From: Paragonimus westermani
Lineage: Eukaryota > Platyhelminthes > Trematoda > Plagiorchiida > Troglotrematidae
DNA length: 64,000 nt
Assembly (NCBI GenBank): GCA_008508345.1
Contig: QNGE01003705.1
Coordinates: forward strand, 1-64,000
Direction of reading: 5' to 3'
The notes under the pieces are model-generated. The model worked only from the letters and a program-made list of their open reading frames with translations, was not told the DNA's origin and made no database searches. Below are positions 37,066 to 51,156 of the stretch, piece after piece (position 1 is the first letter of the stretch; every line of letters begins with the position of its first letter). Position numbers and translations under genes: made by a program.

Positions 37066-40000
37066 ACAGAGGAGGAAAGGCTGGTGTTCATCTACCTATC
37101 ATATAAGGGTGAGCTAAGCAGCGAACAAATTAACCTTAGACTTTCGATTGTTCTCGGGGTCATTATTAGGTCTACTCCAAATGGGTTAACGGTGAACTGT
37201 GATCAGCAGCTGATGCTATCGTCATCGGACTGCATGAACAACGTTTTCCTGCGCAAATGAAGGTAGTACAAACCCTTCACTTCCTTAGCCATCTGTTCCA
37301 CAAACACTTGAAAATGAACCGATTTACACAGCCAAGTGTGGCTAGCTCAGTTGTCACAGTACACACCACTTCCCTTCTTTAGACTGTGATGCGGTACCAC
37401 ATCGAGACCCACGTGGCTTGTTTCACTGATTCATACAAAAACTGCACATATTTCAGCTAATTGTAGAGGCTTTATGATAGGGAAGACAGCTGTTTGAAAC
37501 ATTAAAGGCTCAGCTACAAGTGTCTGGTTTTTCTCAGGTTTGTCTAACACATGCACAGACTGATTGGCGAAATTGATTAATCCATCATTAATCTGAATCA
37601 CGTGTGTATCACCGTGCAGCCAGTTTAGACCCTTGCTGCTTTGGAGAGTTGTTTTGGTAATCATACTCACTAACTCTAGGCGGACTCATTTCGAAAGAAT
37701 GATTAGTCTAAAGCCATCGCAATGAAGATTGATGGGTGTATTCGGTTGGAGGGGCTAAATCAGTGATAATTGTGAAGGATATAATCCAGACGTCCTTGCA
37801 ATGAGCTTGGTGTTTGCTCTGAACGATCTTGCTGAGACCGAATGTATACCTTGATACTATCAAGCATGCGTGTGTCATGCCAAATCTGACCGCCAACATC
37901 AAGTAGATTTCGGTTTCTATCCGTCGTAACAATTGTGAGTTACAAGAGAACCATCCATAAATTAACTTTGTCTGTTTTGCTTACATCTGTTTCGTGATTG
38001 GGAAAACAGCAAGAAACCATTCCAAAGAAATTGACGGTCGTTGTGAGTACATACGAACTGGTGGCATGAAAAGAAAACGAATGACGAAGACGGAAATTTT
38101 GAGAAGTTATTCATGGACAAAATTATTTAGGCCTGGATAAGTTGCTCATCCAAATGATCAGTCCTATCCAAAAAGATGTTTGATGGGCAGTTAATGAGGG
38201 AAAATTGGAAGTTTGGTAGCTCAGGTTAGGCTGGGGGGAAATATGAGGACTACATTAGATTTGCCATTGTCCAGTTCAGCAGAACGGAAGTTAAGAAAGA
38301 GGAATTAAGAGGAACTTTCTACGGACAACGCGCACCTGGTTTAAACACTTGCCGCACATTACGGCCGAGCTATTACACCTGATATCACGCAGAAATGTTC
38401 AGTCAGAAATTAGCTAGAGTACACTATGTTTCAGAGTCACACAGTCCAAAACAACAACGCAAATTGCTCCATTGTTATGAATTGGTTTAAAAATATTGTT
38501 ATACATAAAGTGTGTGAGCATACACGAAAGACTTACCAACTGAGTAAGAAACGGATTGTTAGTTGCAATCGATCTGAGTAGTTTGATTCCCTTGATTTCT
38601 ATTCGGTTGAAACTTAAATTGATAACCGCAATACGAGCACAATCCTGTTAGGAAAAGGATTGCAACATAGGTTAACAGAGTTATGTCAAGTCAATGCTGT
38701 TTTTTAATCGGAGTAGCTGGACACCTTAAAAGATTGGTACCAGTCGACTTCTTGATGTGATTGTTGATCACGGGGACCAATTCATTTGAGAAAAAATAAC
38801 TGATATTTGATTGCCCGTTTGATAGTAACCTGATGTTACGGATTAAAAATATCTGTTCTTTATTAACACTATGGAAACCAAGTCCAAGTCCGAGGACTAC
38901 AAAGCACATATTTGGTCTTACACACTATCTAACTTAGCGACACATTCTACGAACGTGTGCGCTCACATTCAAGTTCAATTTTGTGATTGATTTGTTGCGG
39001 TCGAATATAACAATTCATTTCTTGGAGTCGCATATGAAAAAAATGTCATCTTATATCTCCATACTCAGAATCAAACACGGTGGTTTAATGAAACTTCAGG
39101 AGAAAATACTTGTTGGTAGTAACTCACCTACGCGAAGTTAACATTAAGTCTCGAATGTGCGACCGTTGTGGTCAAAAGTTCCAAATATCCCTGCTTGTAA
39201 TGATATATAAAAATGCCATTAAGATATCAGTCACTCTCTCATGCACTGATCACATGAACCAGCCATGATGAACTCTTTGTCACTTAACATCTCTTCTGCT
39301 CCACAACACAAGATGAACTGAGTGTGAGTGTTTCGAGTGAGACGGTTGCGAATCAATCCGGTTGTCAGAATGATAACCCACCTGGTTGTGTCAAAACACA
39401 GTTGGTGTCAGATTTTTTATTGTACTGTCCAGACTGCACATGTGTGAATTAACTTGTAACTGTAACGCCCATATGTGCGCGTTCCAAATTGTCCGGATTG
39501 GACCATGGAACACTTCTCACGTTATAACCGGTACCAAATAATCCGGTGAGATTTACGTGCCGGAACACCGAAAAAGTCAAATGAAATTAGTTGTGACTTA
39601 CTCAAACTCAAGCACTTAATAGAACACGGCAATGGTTAAGGGTTATCGTGAAGACAACAGATGTCGACAACTCATAGTTTTGTACAACTCAGTGTAATTA
39701 ATCACTTGTTGGCTGGAGCTATTTATTCAGACAAATTTCGAACGAGTTTCTTATAAGTAACCCTTGAGTGACAAGGCAAACCCTTGTTTGGCTGACGAAT
39801 GGTCATGCGAATATCTCTTCTGATGAAATAATTCCTTTCGTCGGTGTATTAACCGCTTGAAGTGCATCCACGGAACGACCGTAAGTATCTGAATTTGAAG
39901 TCGGAATAGTTCTGTTCGGCGTAAAAAAAAGTTACATTCTGCCCCATCAGGTCTTTGGGAGCAATTTGTCGGCCTGGTTCAAGGGAACTACTTTCATTGT

Positions 40001-40502
40001 CTACCTTATTATCCACTTTGTAGATTACTGCCATTACAAGTACCCCTCATTTCTAAGTAGCCGCCATCAAAAAAACAGGTGCAGACTGATTGCATACAAT
40101 TGGTTCAATTGTTTACTTGATCGGCTGATTGCAACTCAACTTGGTTGAGTGAACGCAAAAGTTTTCAGCAATCTACGTACAGTTGAACTACACGAGCAAG
40201 TCTACTACACATCCACGGCCTTTTTCAGGAACAAGTTGAGAATTGATATATGTCTAGTTGGCGATGACAGGACGAACTTCAAACAGATATTCATTTGAAG
40301 GTGAATTGTGTCAAGCAGTACCGAGTTTTCTTGACAGCAGTCGTCCGAAAAAATTGCCCGAAAACTTTGAAATTATGAAAGCGCAACCTATTCAGCGCAC
40401 GCTTTCGGAGAGAGCAGTAACAATTGTTAGTGTTTGATACCTATCTTTGTTCGCATGTTGATGGTGCGAACTCATGGCCACATGCAAGCCTTCACTATTT
40501 CC

Positions 40503-40733
40503 CTAAAGCGACCGAATTATCAGCAAGTCAAATTGGAAAAGTTTTCGAATACACATGTCAATCCGCACTTCATGAGATCCGATTAAATTGAATCCACCAA
40601 ACGGTTCTCCGTTAGCCGACAGTATAACTCTCAGCAGAAACGTTTCAGCGTCATCTAAGTATAACGTTGTTCGGTGAGAGGACAAACGCTTATCCGAACG
40701 AAGCAAACCTCTCTTGTAACGTGAACAACGCAC
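40503..40733 (-). CDS. 76-codon frame with one LRR-like motif, uncertain
   Basis: Contains FLLRVILSANGEPFGG, which fits LxxVxLxxN, downstream of the LRR exon at 41665 on the same strand. An acceptor-like ttacaag would keep that exon's phase. It ends with a stop at 40503 but no AATAAA was seen close by. It may be a terminal exon or chance. Confidence 0.2.
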   Translation of the reverse strand: MRCSRYKRGLLRSDKRLSSHRTTLYLDDAETFLLRVILSANGEPFGGFNLIGSHEVRIDMCIRKLFQFDLLIIRSL

Positions 40734-41664
40734 AATTTCTAATGCTCCAAGCTATTCTCAATCAGCCAAGTGCAAGCGTTTTGTGTGAACAGACAGTGTA
40801 CGTGAGGTTCATGCTCTCTTAGTGACAGTTCGATAGTCTCATTTCCCTTTGGTTCAAGCCGTCATTAGCGGAATCTGTGTTTGTTGAGTCAACTAATTCA
40901 ACATCGTTTGCAGAGCGTGTTCAACAAGCACCTAGTACGTGTTCGAGCTAAAGCTGGATACTACAGTTACGATGAGGTTAGTGCATGAGCCAGTTGCGGC
41001 TTGGACATTAAATATCGCAGACAAATGTGTAGATTGTTAGGAAACTGTGTGAGCCTAGGTGCGTTGAAAAGACTTTCTGCACTGACATAAAAATGATCCC
41101 TCAATCACTCAGGCTCGACAACGAGAGAGCAATGTTTGTTCGTAATTTTTTCGGAAAATAATCCACATATTTGGTGAATGGGCATTCAGCATCATGCAAT
41201 TGAGAGAATGTTTTTAGAACATAAGAAGTACACTGCTGTGAGTTCGAAGTTTGTTAAAGTGAGAAATGACTGTGTATCACGTACATATCTCCTGGTAGCA
41301 ACACGCGGAACATGCTCTGTCGACGTACTGTCCGAATCGTAGCTTCACATGATAGGACCAATTTGTTTAGATCTCAGTAGCCGAGGGTTTACATCGTGTA
41401 CTGAATTGTCGCCTACGTGATTGTTGTCATTTCTACATTTTATTTCAAGCAAACTGTCAGTGTTCATTCGTGACTAAATAGCTTCGAAAACCGTGATCAA
41501 CAATGACCGGCGTTCAAAGTAGTGTTCAACACGCAGCAGGTTTAAGCTCAGGTTTCAACAATCCCGATATCAGTTAGTCCTATTAAATATCACTGGGACG
41601 GGTTACCATTTATGTTTTAAAAAAGAAAGGATAAGCCAATTTAGTTACCGATGTAAAGATTTAC

Positions 41665-41818
41665 TTGCAAGATGTGCATGATCGCTTCCAACTCTTCACT
41701 GCTCAGATCAAGCTCTCGTAAATCAAACAGTACATGGTGACACACGTTACGTATCCTGGAAACTACTGGATCGCGGACTCGTAGTTGTTTTCGTTGACAA
41801 AACTTTTGTATCCACGAC
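41665..41818 (-). CDS. Leucine-rich-repeat exon
   Basis: An exon of 154 nt bounded by acceptor gctttag and donor gtaaat. It starts with one base of a split codon and ends in phase 0. It encodes about 51 residues. The first part is basic and Cys-containing (WIQKFCQRKQLRVRD) and the end is LFDLRELDLSSEELEAI, which fits the start of an LRR (LxxLxLxxx). LRR proteins use such repeats as protein-binding scaffolds, and a specific family cannot be named. The intron interrupts the repeat near its end. It may be an upstream exon of the same gene as the LRR exons at 23.3 and 14.5 kb on this strand, but a different gene is equally possible because the gaps are 9-18 kb and other candidate frames lie between. 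Confidence 0.5.
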
Positions 41819-42261
41819 CTAAAGCTTCTGCACTTGGTCGTCTTGAATGGAAGGGAAGAAATGAACGTCCAACAGCTCGTCATGTATCCGATCCGCAAAG
41901 TCGTCGCTCAGGTTATTCATCGGACAGCTTTGTTTGGCATCTGGTTGTCGTGTCCCGCTAGTTGCACCTTCAGTGGCCCAAGATCTACTGACCTGTCCGC
42001 GAAATGGTCTGTGTCATGTTCACTTGAACTTTGTGTTTTGTGTTGATTTTTAGGACCGACTCATGGCCAATTCCTACGAGTAACACGCTTTCTGAAAAAT
42101 CATTGGCAAACATTTCTGCATTCTGAGCAATCATCTCCTCAGTGTTTATTTCGGAGCAAAATACACTTAGTAATAATGAAATATTTATTCTTGTCTGTTT
42201 AGTACAAGTTCTTTAAACCTCAACAAAACACATTTGTTAGAAGTCTCGAGAACTTATATTA

Positions 42262-42738
42262 TTTCTGATGAGTATTCGGGGATTTGGTTCATTTTCAAGT
42301 CGACCATCACTCACATTGGATCGCAGCTTCCGCATTCAGATAGACTCTCCAGCCAGCCTCTTTCGAAAAGAAGCACTAGACTCGAGTTTCGCTCTCATTA
42401 GAGCTCGTCAGTAGTGCATATCCTTGCCACGGCCGGGATTTGAACTCCGGACATTCCAATCATGAGGCAACCGTGTTAACCACTGCGCCATTGACCTCAC
42501 ATTAGGCACGACCGAATCATCAAATCTGAACGCTCAACCACTCTCGCTTGTGAGCAATGATCAGGTTGCCCGATCGTCTCGAGAGGAGACACAGTTACTG
42601 CCTGTTAACTCCAATCGATAACCCCGCGATTAGGACTTCCGAGACAGGTCGAGATCACTGAACTCATTAAACATGCAAGGCGATATTTTGGATTACTGAT
42701 GAGTAGTCGGGGATTTGGTTTATTCTCAAGTTGATACC
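42262..42738 (-). repeat. tRNA-like composite repeat, complete unit with end repeats
   Basis: Reverse-orientation copy of the unit at 35801-36230, roughly 90% identical. Both ends carry the same block of about 38 bp (gatgagtnntcggggatttgg with ttcaag-like continuation, at 42268 and 42699). The copy therefore starts and ends with overlapping sequence, as expected for one unit plus the start of the next in a tandem array. Confidence 0.8.
42424..42494 (-). other. tRNA-like core, second copy
   Basis: On the minus strand: tggcgcagtgg (a better A-box match than the other copy), then ttgcctcatgattgg and gagttcaaatccc as the B box. Same interpretation as a SINE-type promoter. Confidence 0.55.
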
Positions 42739-44567
42739 CAGTCGGATACTAATGCCTGTAGAAACGTCTGACACTCCAGTCGTCATCTACTCTAATATGC
42801 CACATGTAGCAAATACGGAGTGTCCAGTAACCAATCGCAGATTGTAAAATGAATGTACGAAATCTTCCGGTATACGCGAGCAATCCTTACAAACTAAAAT
42901 ATTGTATAGCCTTCATGTCAGGCAACCCCAAACCAAATGGTATTTCACATGAACAGCGGCATACAGGTAAATTATTTTCACATCATCAAATGATTACATA
43001 TATGATACATTATTAAGTGACTGGAACAAAGTCTGAGCACATGGTTAGAAGCGCAAACTAATGTAGACTAGGAAAGGTAACCGAAGTGAATGGGTTGATG
43101 TTAATACCAGCTAACGTGTGGCGGATCGTGTCATTTAAGCAACAGATCAAGAGAACGGGGATCTGATGTTTATTTACGAGAAGTAGGTTAGTGATGTTGC
43201 AGATCATATGGTACGTATATTTGCCGATATTTCACAGATGTAGCCCAATTTTTCAGCAAACTGTAAACCTCATTGCATTTTCACCATTTGTGTAAGACTG
43301 AAAGCTGAATCTCAGTGGTCTATGCTCTATAGCAGCCAACTGCCGTGAATTATTACTGATCATATGAAAGCAAGGAAGTGTAAAGAGTAAATCGATCATC
43401 AGCGAAAGTTATACAATCATCAGTTGGGAAATGATTAAAAATGTCGTATGATGAACCTCTGGCGTAGCGGTGAGTTCAGTGCAACTGGTCGCGATTCATC
43501 ACTTTCTACGAACCAATAAGAACTTACCGAATGGCGCAGATATTATTCACCAGATATTGAATGTAGTTTCAGTTGAAAATGTGAGCAAAGTGTGATTTAT
43601 TTGCACGAAGCACTTCAGAGAAAGTTAGGCAAATTGATCTACTCTCGCTAGAACAAGTTTCTTCGTTATACACCTTAGTGGTACTTCACACAGAACTTGA
43701 AGTAGTCGTGTGTAGTTTTGTTCTCGTACGTTCGGAGGAATTTCTAGCCGCAACAGTAAATGAAAAATATTTCGAGCTGATCACCCTCGTGGTCGCACGA
43801 ATTCTTTGAACCGCCAACTTCAACTCGGTTCCTCCCTTAGGGTTCGCGACATATCAGCTGGCAACGGTAACCAAATTAACGACAGAAGTTGACCAAATCG
43901 TATATGACAATGCAATCAAGTCTAGTAGTCTTGTTGCGATTCGAAGATTAATGAGCAGTATACATGAATCAGTAGTGGTATGTTGTAGCATATGGTCAGG
44001 AGGTTCATACAGTGTGACTTTAATAATAGCAGCCTTCTCAAACATATATATGCGAGAACCGAAGCGCCGCAGTTTACCCATTCAACCCAGCCCAGAATCA
44101 CGGGTTAAATTTTGAATTACCTAAAACACTATAATTTAACTGCTCCTTCCCTTCAGATAAATATGTTTGGACAACTGAGCGATATTTTATAAAGTAAAAC
44201 TGTTCATATTCAATCATATATTTGTTGGGGATGTTAAATACCTCCAAAAACTGTCCAAGTAACCGGTAGTTAACAGTCATTCCTCTTGTAAATTCGATTT
44301 CCTCTTTTCCGCGCCACTATTGCATCATCAGTTTCATTTCTCTCGCCGATTTACATACTGGACGCTCATTTGCTGATTCATGACCTAGGACGCTTTTCAT
44401 GCGCTTCATTGCACACTATTCACAAGGTCGTTTGACGAGCTATAAATACGCAAGAGCTGCACTTCTAATTAGTCTTCGGGCTGAGAAAGTAAAAGCTCTC
44501 TTTATGGACACCAGTGTTTTTCCCTCATAGCTTTTCGGGGTTACAACAACGCTACAGTATTACTGCG

Positions 44568-44685
44568 TCGTAGGGATCGTTCCAGCTCCATTTCGTTCGC
44601 TCGGCCTCTCCGTGATATAACATTTTCGTAGGGATCGTTACTGCTCGATTGCATTTATTCGGTCGTTTCGCGTTATGACAATATT
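44568..44685 (+). repeat. Diverged tandem duplication, 58-bp period
   Basis: tcgtagggatcgtt occurs at 44568 and 44626 and the following bases align with substitutions (tcgttcgctcgg against ttattcggtcg). Two units only. Confidence 0.5.
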
Positions 44686-47600
44686 GCATCTTGTATAACG
44701 ACCTTATGAGGGGTGATTGATATTTGTTCCGTATCTTAATAGCAGCAACTGTGTGCACTACAGAAATGCCCGCTAGAAACTTTGCGCCTTATACACATCT
44801 TAACGAACCTATGGAGAGGTCAAAGCATTGAAGCTGCCATTTGGACCAAGATAGTGGCTGTTCAGGAAAGAACACATGTTCGCTGATTCCGTTCAGCGGA
44901 TCACGGTGAATGGTGGAACGGTTATAAATATCTAAGTAGATTTATACTATCCGAACCACTGGTGGTATCACTTTAGTATTGGCGTGGAATTATGTACTAA
45001 CTGTGGTAAAGAGAGTGCGCTCTCTCTTAGCTGTGAGTATGAAACAGAATGGCAAAGGGTAAAGTGTCGAAATTTTGCACTGATAACGGTGAATCTATTG
45101 AATACGCAATCGCACAATCCTCTGATCTCGTTCGTCTGCTCATTTGAAAGGGTGGCCGGTCGACTGTCCAGTTTCGAAGTGCACGTCATTCACGACGCTG
45201 AGAATTCAGTAAGAAAGTTGTCTCGATGTCTTATCTGGTCGTCACCAGTACAATTCAGTTGTCCGCAATAAGGTGCATCCAAATTCCCCTGGCCAGTAGC
45301 TAGCGTCATTCGAAGCCTAACACACTTGAGTGGCGTAATCTTCGCATCACTTTCTGTGCATAGCGTTGTAGACATGTTCTCGTAGAGACCCACCATCAAT
45401 TAGTACTGAAAGGATGAACTCACACTTTCAGCGATTACTGCTACCTGTATCAACTGGGATTTCCGCGAGGCACTATCGCACCACTCCAACTCTCACAGAA
45501 TCATTCTTGCATGAGAGCGTCAGAATGTGTCTTGTCTTTGTCGTATTCGTCACAGTGTAGTTGATTCAATGAGTAATCATGAAATCGTAGCCTCAATTGA
45601 CCATAGGAATAATGAACTGGAGATTTGAACTACAAGTATGAAGTTCGAACTTACAATATGCAAAACTTGAGTTTGAAAACCAATCATAATATGAACTTGG
45701 AAGAGATAGGTTCACGATGTAACAGGGGCAGGAATCCTAGCCCTATGAACACATCCAGTCTGGATCACCAGTGACAAAGGACGTCAAGCCAATCTCCGAT
45801 GTCGTCATTTACCACATCCTATTTTAGCTCCCATACCCACATGAAGGTCAGAACGACCGAACCAGTGGATGCGCTCAACGCAGAGACGATAGCAACCGGA
45901 ACCGAACAAAACTGTACCGTGAGTGTACGTCAAATCAGACAGTTTCATCACCGCTACTGAAACAGAACACCACTCTAAAGCTAAGGCTGGACACGTCGTC
46001 CTTTCGTAGGTGGACTGCAGCACGTACAACGCTGACATCTTACAGTTTCCAAATTCTGTCCTACTTTCCGGAGCACATACCAACATTAGTTACTCTTAGT
46101 CTGGACAGTAGTTAGCTGTGGATTACTGCGCATTGAGAACAACTGCCGGGAAGAAGGAGGTCAACTAAGATAAGCTGTCTTAACTCATGGAGCTACAATT
46201 GGCAACGAGATTAGAGTTCACGCATGCCTACTACGATAGATGTCAAATTGTGCATTTCGGTCATCCTCCAAAACCCAACTATACAGCCATATCGAAATCC
46301 TGGAATCAGTTAACACTCATTGTCACATTTAGCTGTAGATTACAGAATAGTCACCACAAACAGCCTACCGATTTCCCTGCATTGCGTAGTATCCCCAAAA
46401 GTAGAGAGCTTGCCTAAGAAAATTTTTCTCTTGAATTTTTTTATGAACTGCCTTATCTCCTGAATCTTCTTCCTCCCATGCCACAGTATTGCTGATTTCA
46501 CGTTTGGTCCAAGCCATTTTTTTCATACGTATTCCTCTAAATATCTTCGATACTATTCTACTCTTGTCTTTGGAGTACTCCTTGATGTTCGCACATTTAG
46601 CTACATTCCAAGACCAGCTGGTCCATGTCTATTTTCTTTGGGTGTCTATGGACTTCCTAGCCGGCTTCCTCTTTGTGCCTCGGTTCAGTGTTCTCATCCG
46701 CTTTCTCGATAGCTCTGCGATAATCGATTTGGACATGGGTATTTTAATGTAATTTTTTGTTGCCTGTTTTCACCCAGTTGGTGTTAATGTGCGCACTGCA
46801 TCTCGAAGTGCCTATTTTTGGTGATTACGGTGAAATGGCACAAAGTCTATTCGGAATGTTTCTTGATAGTCATGTTCAAACTGACATTTCACGGTCGGCT
46901 TCCTCTGTTCTGACCCATAGTCACATGAAATTTCACCAATCTGGTACCCTGGAAACAGCGGTTTACCTGGACGTCATGCTGTCTCCACCGTTTTCATGTA
47001 AACTAACATCTATTTTCGAATCACCAGTCCTGCTCCACTCCGGCCTCATGAATCAGGCGAGTCTTTGAGTGTTTAAGATTGTGGAGTTTCCGAGGGCACA
47101 TTCGTGTTGACCTAATCAGTTGTTCGTAAGTAACTCCAACAAAACTTGTGAAACTCAGCAGTTTTGCTGCGCAAATTACACGGACCATTGAATTTATTGG
47201 AAACACGAGAATTAAGCACATTCAGCAAAGCCTACGCTGACTTTGTGCGCTTAGCCCTTGGTTTACTGACATTCTTCGATTACAACGCAACAGAAGAAAA
47301 ATGATAAAATGGTGCTTGCTCCATAAACAGTGAGGAGAAGGTGAATGTGAAACAGATATACTAGTTGAGATTGAAACAATGAACTGGGTGTATTGCTTTA
47401 AAGCACGAATGAATGGTCTTTCAACAGGCTAACTTACAGATACGGGTGATGTAGGACATATTTGGAGGTCAAAATTCCCCTCGACTGACCCTGCCGCGCC
47501 CTTTCTAGTGACCTCGTCTGACTACACACTTGCTACCATTAGTCCCACAACCGGTGTCCAAAAGCACTCATTCCTCCAGCTCGCCTCCCTCAGCCATTGA

Positions 47601-48248
47601 ATCCCAGTCACCTGCCCCACACCGATTGTTATCTGTCAGTCTCACCCTCCCTACCCGTTGTGAATACGGTCCGCCAATAAACTGTCACCAGCTAATCGGT
47701 CTGTCCGAAGTCCGGGTATTTAGAAACACATCAGACCGATCTGATCGCAATCAGTCGGTCCGACATTGTCTGTCGGTCGTTTGTGCCCGTACTAGTCGTG
47801 CCCCTTGGACCCTTGACGGCCTATTGCGGCCACACATTGTGTTTTATCCCACGAACGCAAACGACTTGAGGTTTGTTCTTGTAATTGATTTTATTATTTG
47901 TCAATAGTATCACTTTTCCAGCGACTTGGTTTGGTTGTGATATTTGACGTCGTTGGTTACACGTGCGTCACTCAACATTCGTCGGAAGAACGTACTGGTA
48001 GTCACTAGCTCACAGTACTGCGAGACTGTCCAGCTGATACCGTGGGCTTGAGAAAGCATTAGAAATACGCGTTGTATCTGAATACATGGTGATCCGGCGT
48101 TGACACTGTTAGTAGAAATTGAAGAAGACGATATAGGTCGGATATAACGTAACAGGGGAGAGGGCTTTTTAAACATCCGCACATCTCTCTTCGCAGCTTC
48201 AACGACTGATCGCCAAAATGACGAGTCGAACTAAACGCAAGAACGTTT

Positions 48249-49750
48249 NGGACAGCTCAAGTTTCAGCTTGCAACGTTCCGAACTGGAAAATTTCTAGAG
48301 GGCACTGTTTAATGAAAGGTGAATAATATTTGTAACACTGGCTTTGCATACACTTTTGTGATTCACAAATTAATGTAGGAGAGATGAGACGAAATGATCA
48401 ACTTAATTATAGAATCATTACCATTTGTTGAGAATGTTCAAAGATCGATTCAAAATGCATTGAGGACTCCTTGAATTCTTTCTCATAATTGGTTACATGT
48501 GTTGCGTAATTCACTAGCAAGTCCCCTCACACTGTTCACGGAAAACGCATAAGTAGCTCTTCTGTGAGCCTTGAGTGTACTGTAGCCATGTTTCTATGTA
48601 ATATGCACGTGTACTTAGTTTGTGCTCATATGTAAGCCCACAGAATAGATATATGCGTGTGGCTTAACTAGCCGAGACGTCACTCAATGTGTGATAGACA
48701 ATCTGCATTCGAGCATTCTTCATTCAATCCCACAGGACGACAAATGTGTACGGTAATCAGATTGTGACTTCAACTATGTTGGCACAACTGCATCCCAGTA
48801 AACTTTTACACAGTTTTTCAACCGTTGTCACGGACTCCACCTTCACGATGGTTGACAGTCCAACACAATCTAGTCTTCGATCAACATGGAATCAGGAACG
48901 CACAAAGTGAATCTCACTTCTCATATTGTTAACTGTTCCATTTATGGTTACAGCTGTGATTATCCAGCTTGTCATTTGGGGAGACTGTTTTGTATAACAT
49001 GAAATAACAGACATTATGAATGGTGTGTTTGATTTGGGTTTAAGAATTACTCAGCACATTGATTTTTCTATGCAGTTCGAATGAGTACAGAATAAGTCTG
49101 GAAACATCCGCGCTGCATTACAGTTGTGCCTGATCATGCACATGTATGTAAGCCCAAAAACATTAGAAATGATCACCGTGTCCATCAACAACATGATATC
49201 TGTCTTATCAGTTTATTGAAGTAAAATTAGCTAACCAGTTCTGATTGCATCGAACTGGAAACAAGTAAGTTGATGACGTTTCAACTAATGAGTCTCCATT
49301 TCAACATGCAAATAATTTATAACCATTAGAAGTATACCTCACTAGAACATCTTCGGTGATCTAGAACCTCCGTGTCGCTGGAATACACTGAATATCAATG
49401 TTAACGCATGTTTACAGTGAATCGGGCGGTTAACATTCAGTGATACTTATCTGCTGGCCGTTTTGTACACATGGGTAGAAATAGCTCAGTGTTCTAGAGC
49501 GCCATAGCTTATTAGCTGTACAAAACAACCAAGCTTTGAAATTGTAGACCATAATGTGGAAAACATGAGCAATACACTGATCACCTACATTGCATGCTCC
49601 ATGGGAGTGTACCACAGTATAAAATGTTTGCTCGCTAATCTGTTATGCAAGTCTGATCAGGCCCATCTGTCTTCCTGTTGAGCCTTCAGACATGTCCCAC
49701 TACCTCATTGTATCAGATTAGAGAATGTTGTGTTCGCCTTGAAAGTTTAN
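48249..49750. other. 1,500-bp piece between two single-N gaps
   Basis: Single N at 48249 and 49750. The piece between them is exactly 1,500 bp. Its ends repeat at 51157-51245 and 51245-51861, but the middle (about 48338-49140) is absent from the downstream copy. It looks like an alternative haplotype placed into a gap. Confidence 0.8.
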
Positions 49751-51156
49751 TTTGTAATTAAATCAAGTGGTTAATGCTACACAGTTCAGCATGTCCTGTC
49801 AGACAGCAAGTGACCACAGTTTTGACAAGCACTGATAGTTGTGCAGTCGAATCATAATGTCTACGTCGTTGACCATACATTTACTCTTGATATAATCCTA
49901 TCAAAAGACTGACTTTTGGAAAATCTCATTGCCCGCCTTCAGTGCACAACGTGAAGAATGGGAACAGAGTTTCACTTTTTGTCTGACAATCGAATAATGA
50001 GTATTGGCTGATATTAATTCAGTCGCAAAATACCTCGTGCAGAAGGTTCTGCATAGGGTGGTTTATTTTATTCGGTCGTAGGTCTGTTTATGAAGGATGT
50101 AAAAATGACACCAGTCGTTTTAGGCCACATGCTAGCAGTACAATCATAGAACAGCATCATCAGGCAGAGAAACACCACTATTGAAAGAATCATAGCTAGA
50201 AATAACATGTACTGCAAACGATTTTCCTCACAAAGCCAACAGTCATCGGGAACTTAGTGCCAAATTTGTCGGGTTTGTTTAGCACACGTATTACAATGTT
50301 TCAAGTTTTCAGTAGTTCGTCAATCGCCAGTTCCACATCGGTATCACACGTCATCCTGCGATATGTATAATGTGCTTCGCAATCTTTTCCCGACAGATGA
50401 AATTATAGATTGTTCTTCACGGTTTTGTGAAGTTAGTATTTTTTCGTTAGCTGGTAAAATCGCTTCAGTTTTTGAAAGATGTGAACAGTTTCCCTAGCTT
50501 TGGCATTCCAAAGAAATGCCCACTTTCATAGAGCCTCTCAGCGTAGATTGTGTTCAAGGGTTTATAGAGTCTTTTTTTAGGGTGTTATTCTTACTGTTGT
50601 GACCGCAAAAGACGCTTGGCCAGCGAGTTGGTTTATTACGCAAACTTCCGTACACGTCACGTCAAAAGCTAAACCACAAACGCGTATACTCATTTGCACG
50701 ACAGACACGTACTCACATGCATTGGGTGGCAATACGTTGTCATTCGCCTTGGTGAAAGTTCTCACACAGCATGTACACACTGTTACGATAGTCCCTTCTT
50801 GTCCGTCGTGTTCGGGGCTTGTCCGTTTGTTCCTGAATGTCGCCTGTGGGTAATACACTACTTGTGAGAACTACACTACTCACAACACTACTAGCACTAC
50901 ATAATGATGAACAGTACTTTCTCGCCATTAAACTAATATTGCCGTGCACCTCAGGCAGAATTACCATCCCAGTATCGCTTTTGATCCAATTCTGCACTCA
51001 CCTTGAATACGTTCATTTAAACTCCACATGGGCAATTTCGTATCATCACATAGTCCTGAAACCAACCTTGTGACACTCTCCAAATGCAACCCAATAGGAG
51101 TCGTGTGTTAAAGATAGGCTGAAACCTGTGTTTGATCAGGGGTGGGTGCTGGAGAC

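Noticed and set aside
42267..42290. Hammerhead ribozyme from ctgatgag
   Set aside because: No hairpin followed by GAAA comes after it; the motif is just part of the repeat's end block.
46441..47068. Hydrophobic + strand frames as a membrane protein
   Set aside because: Frames are T-rich and change at 46753 with no splice sites. The opposite strand is also partly open. No family match.
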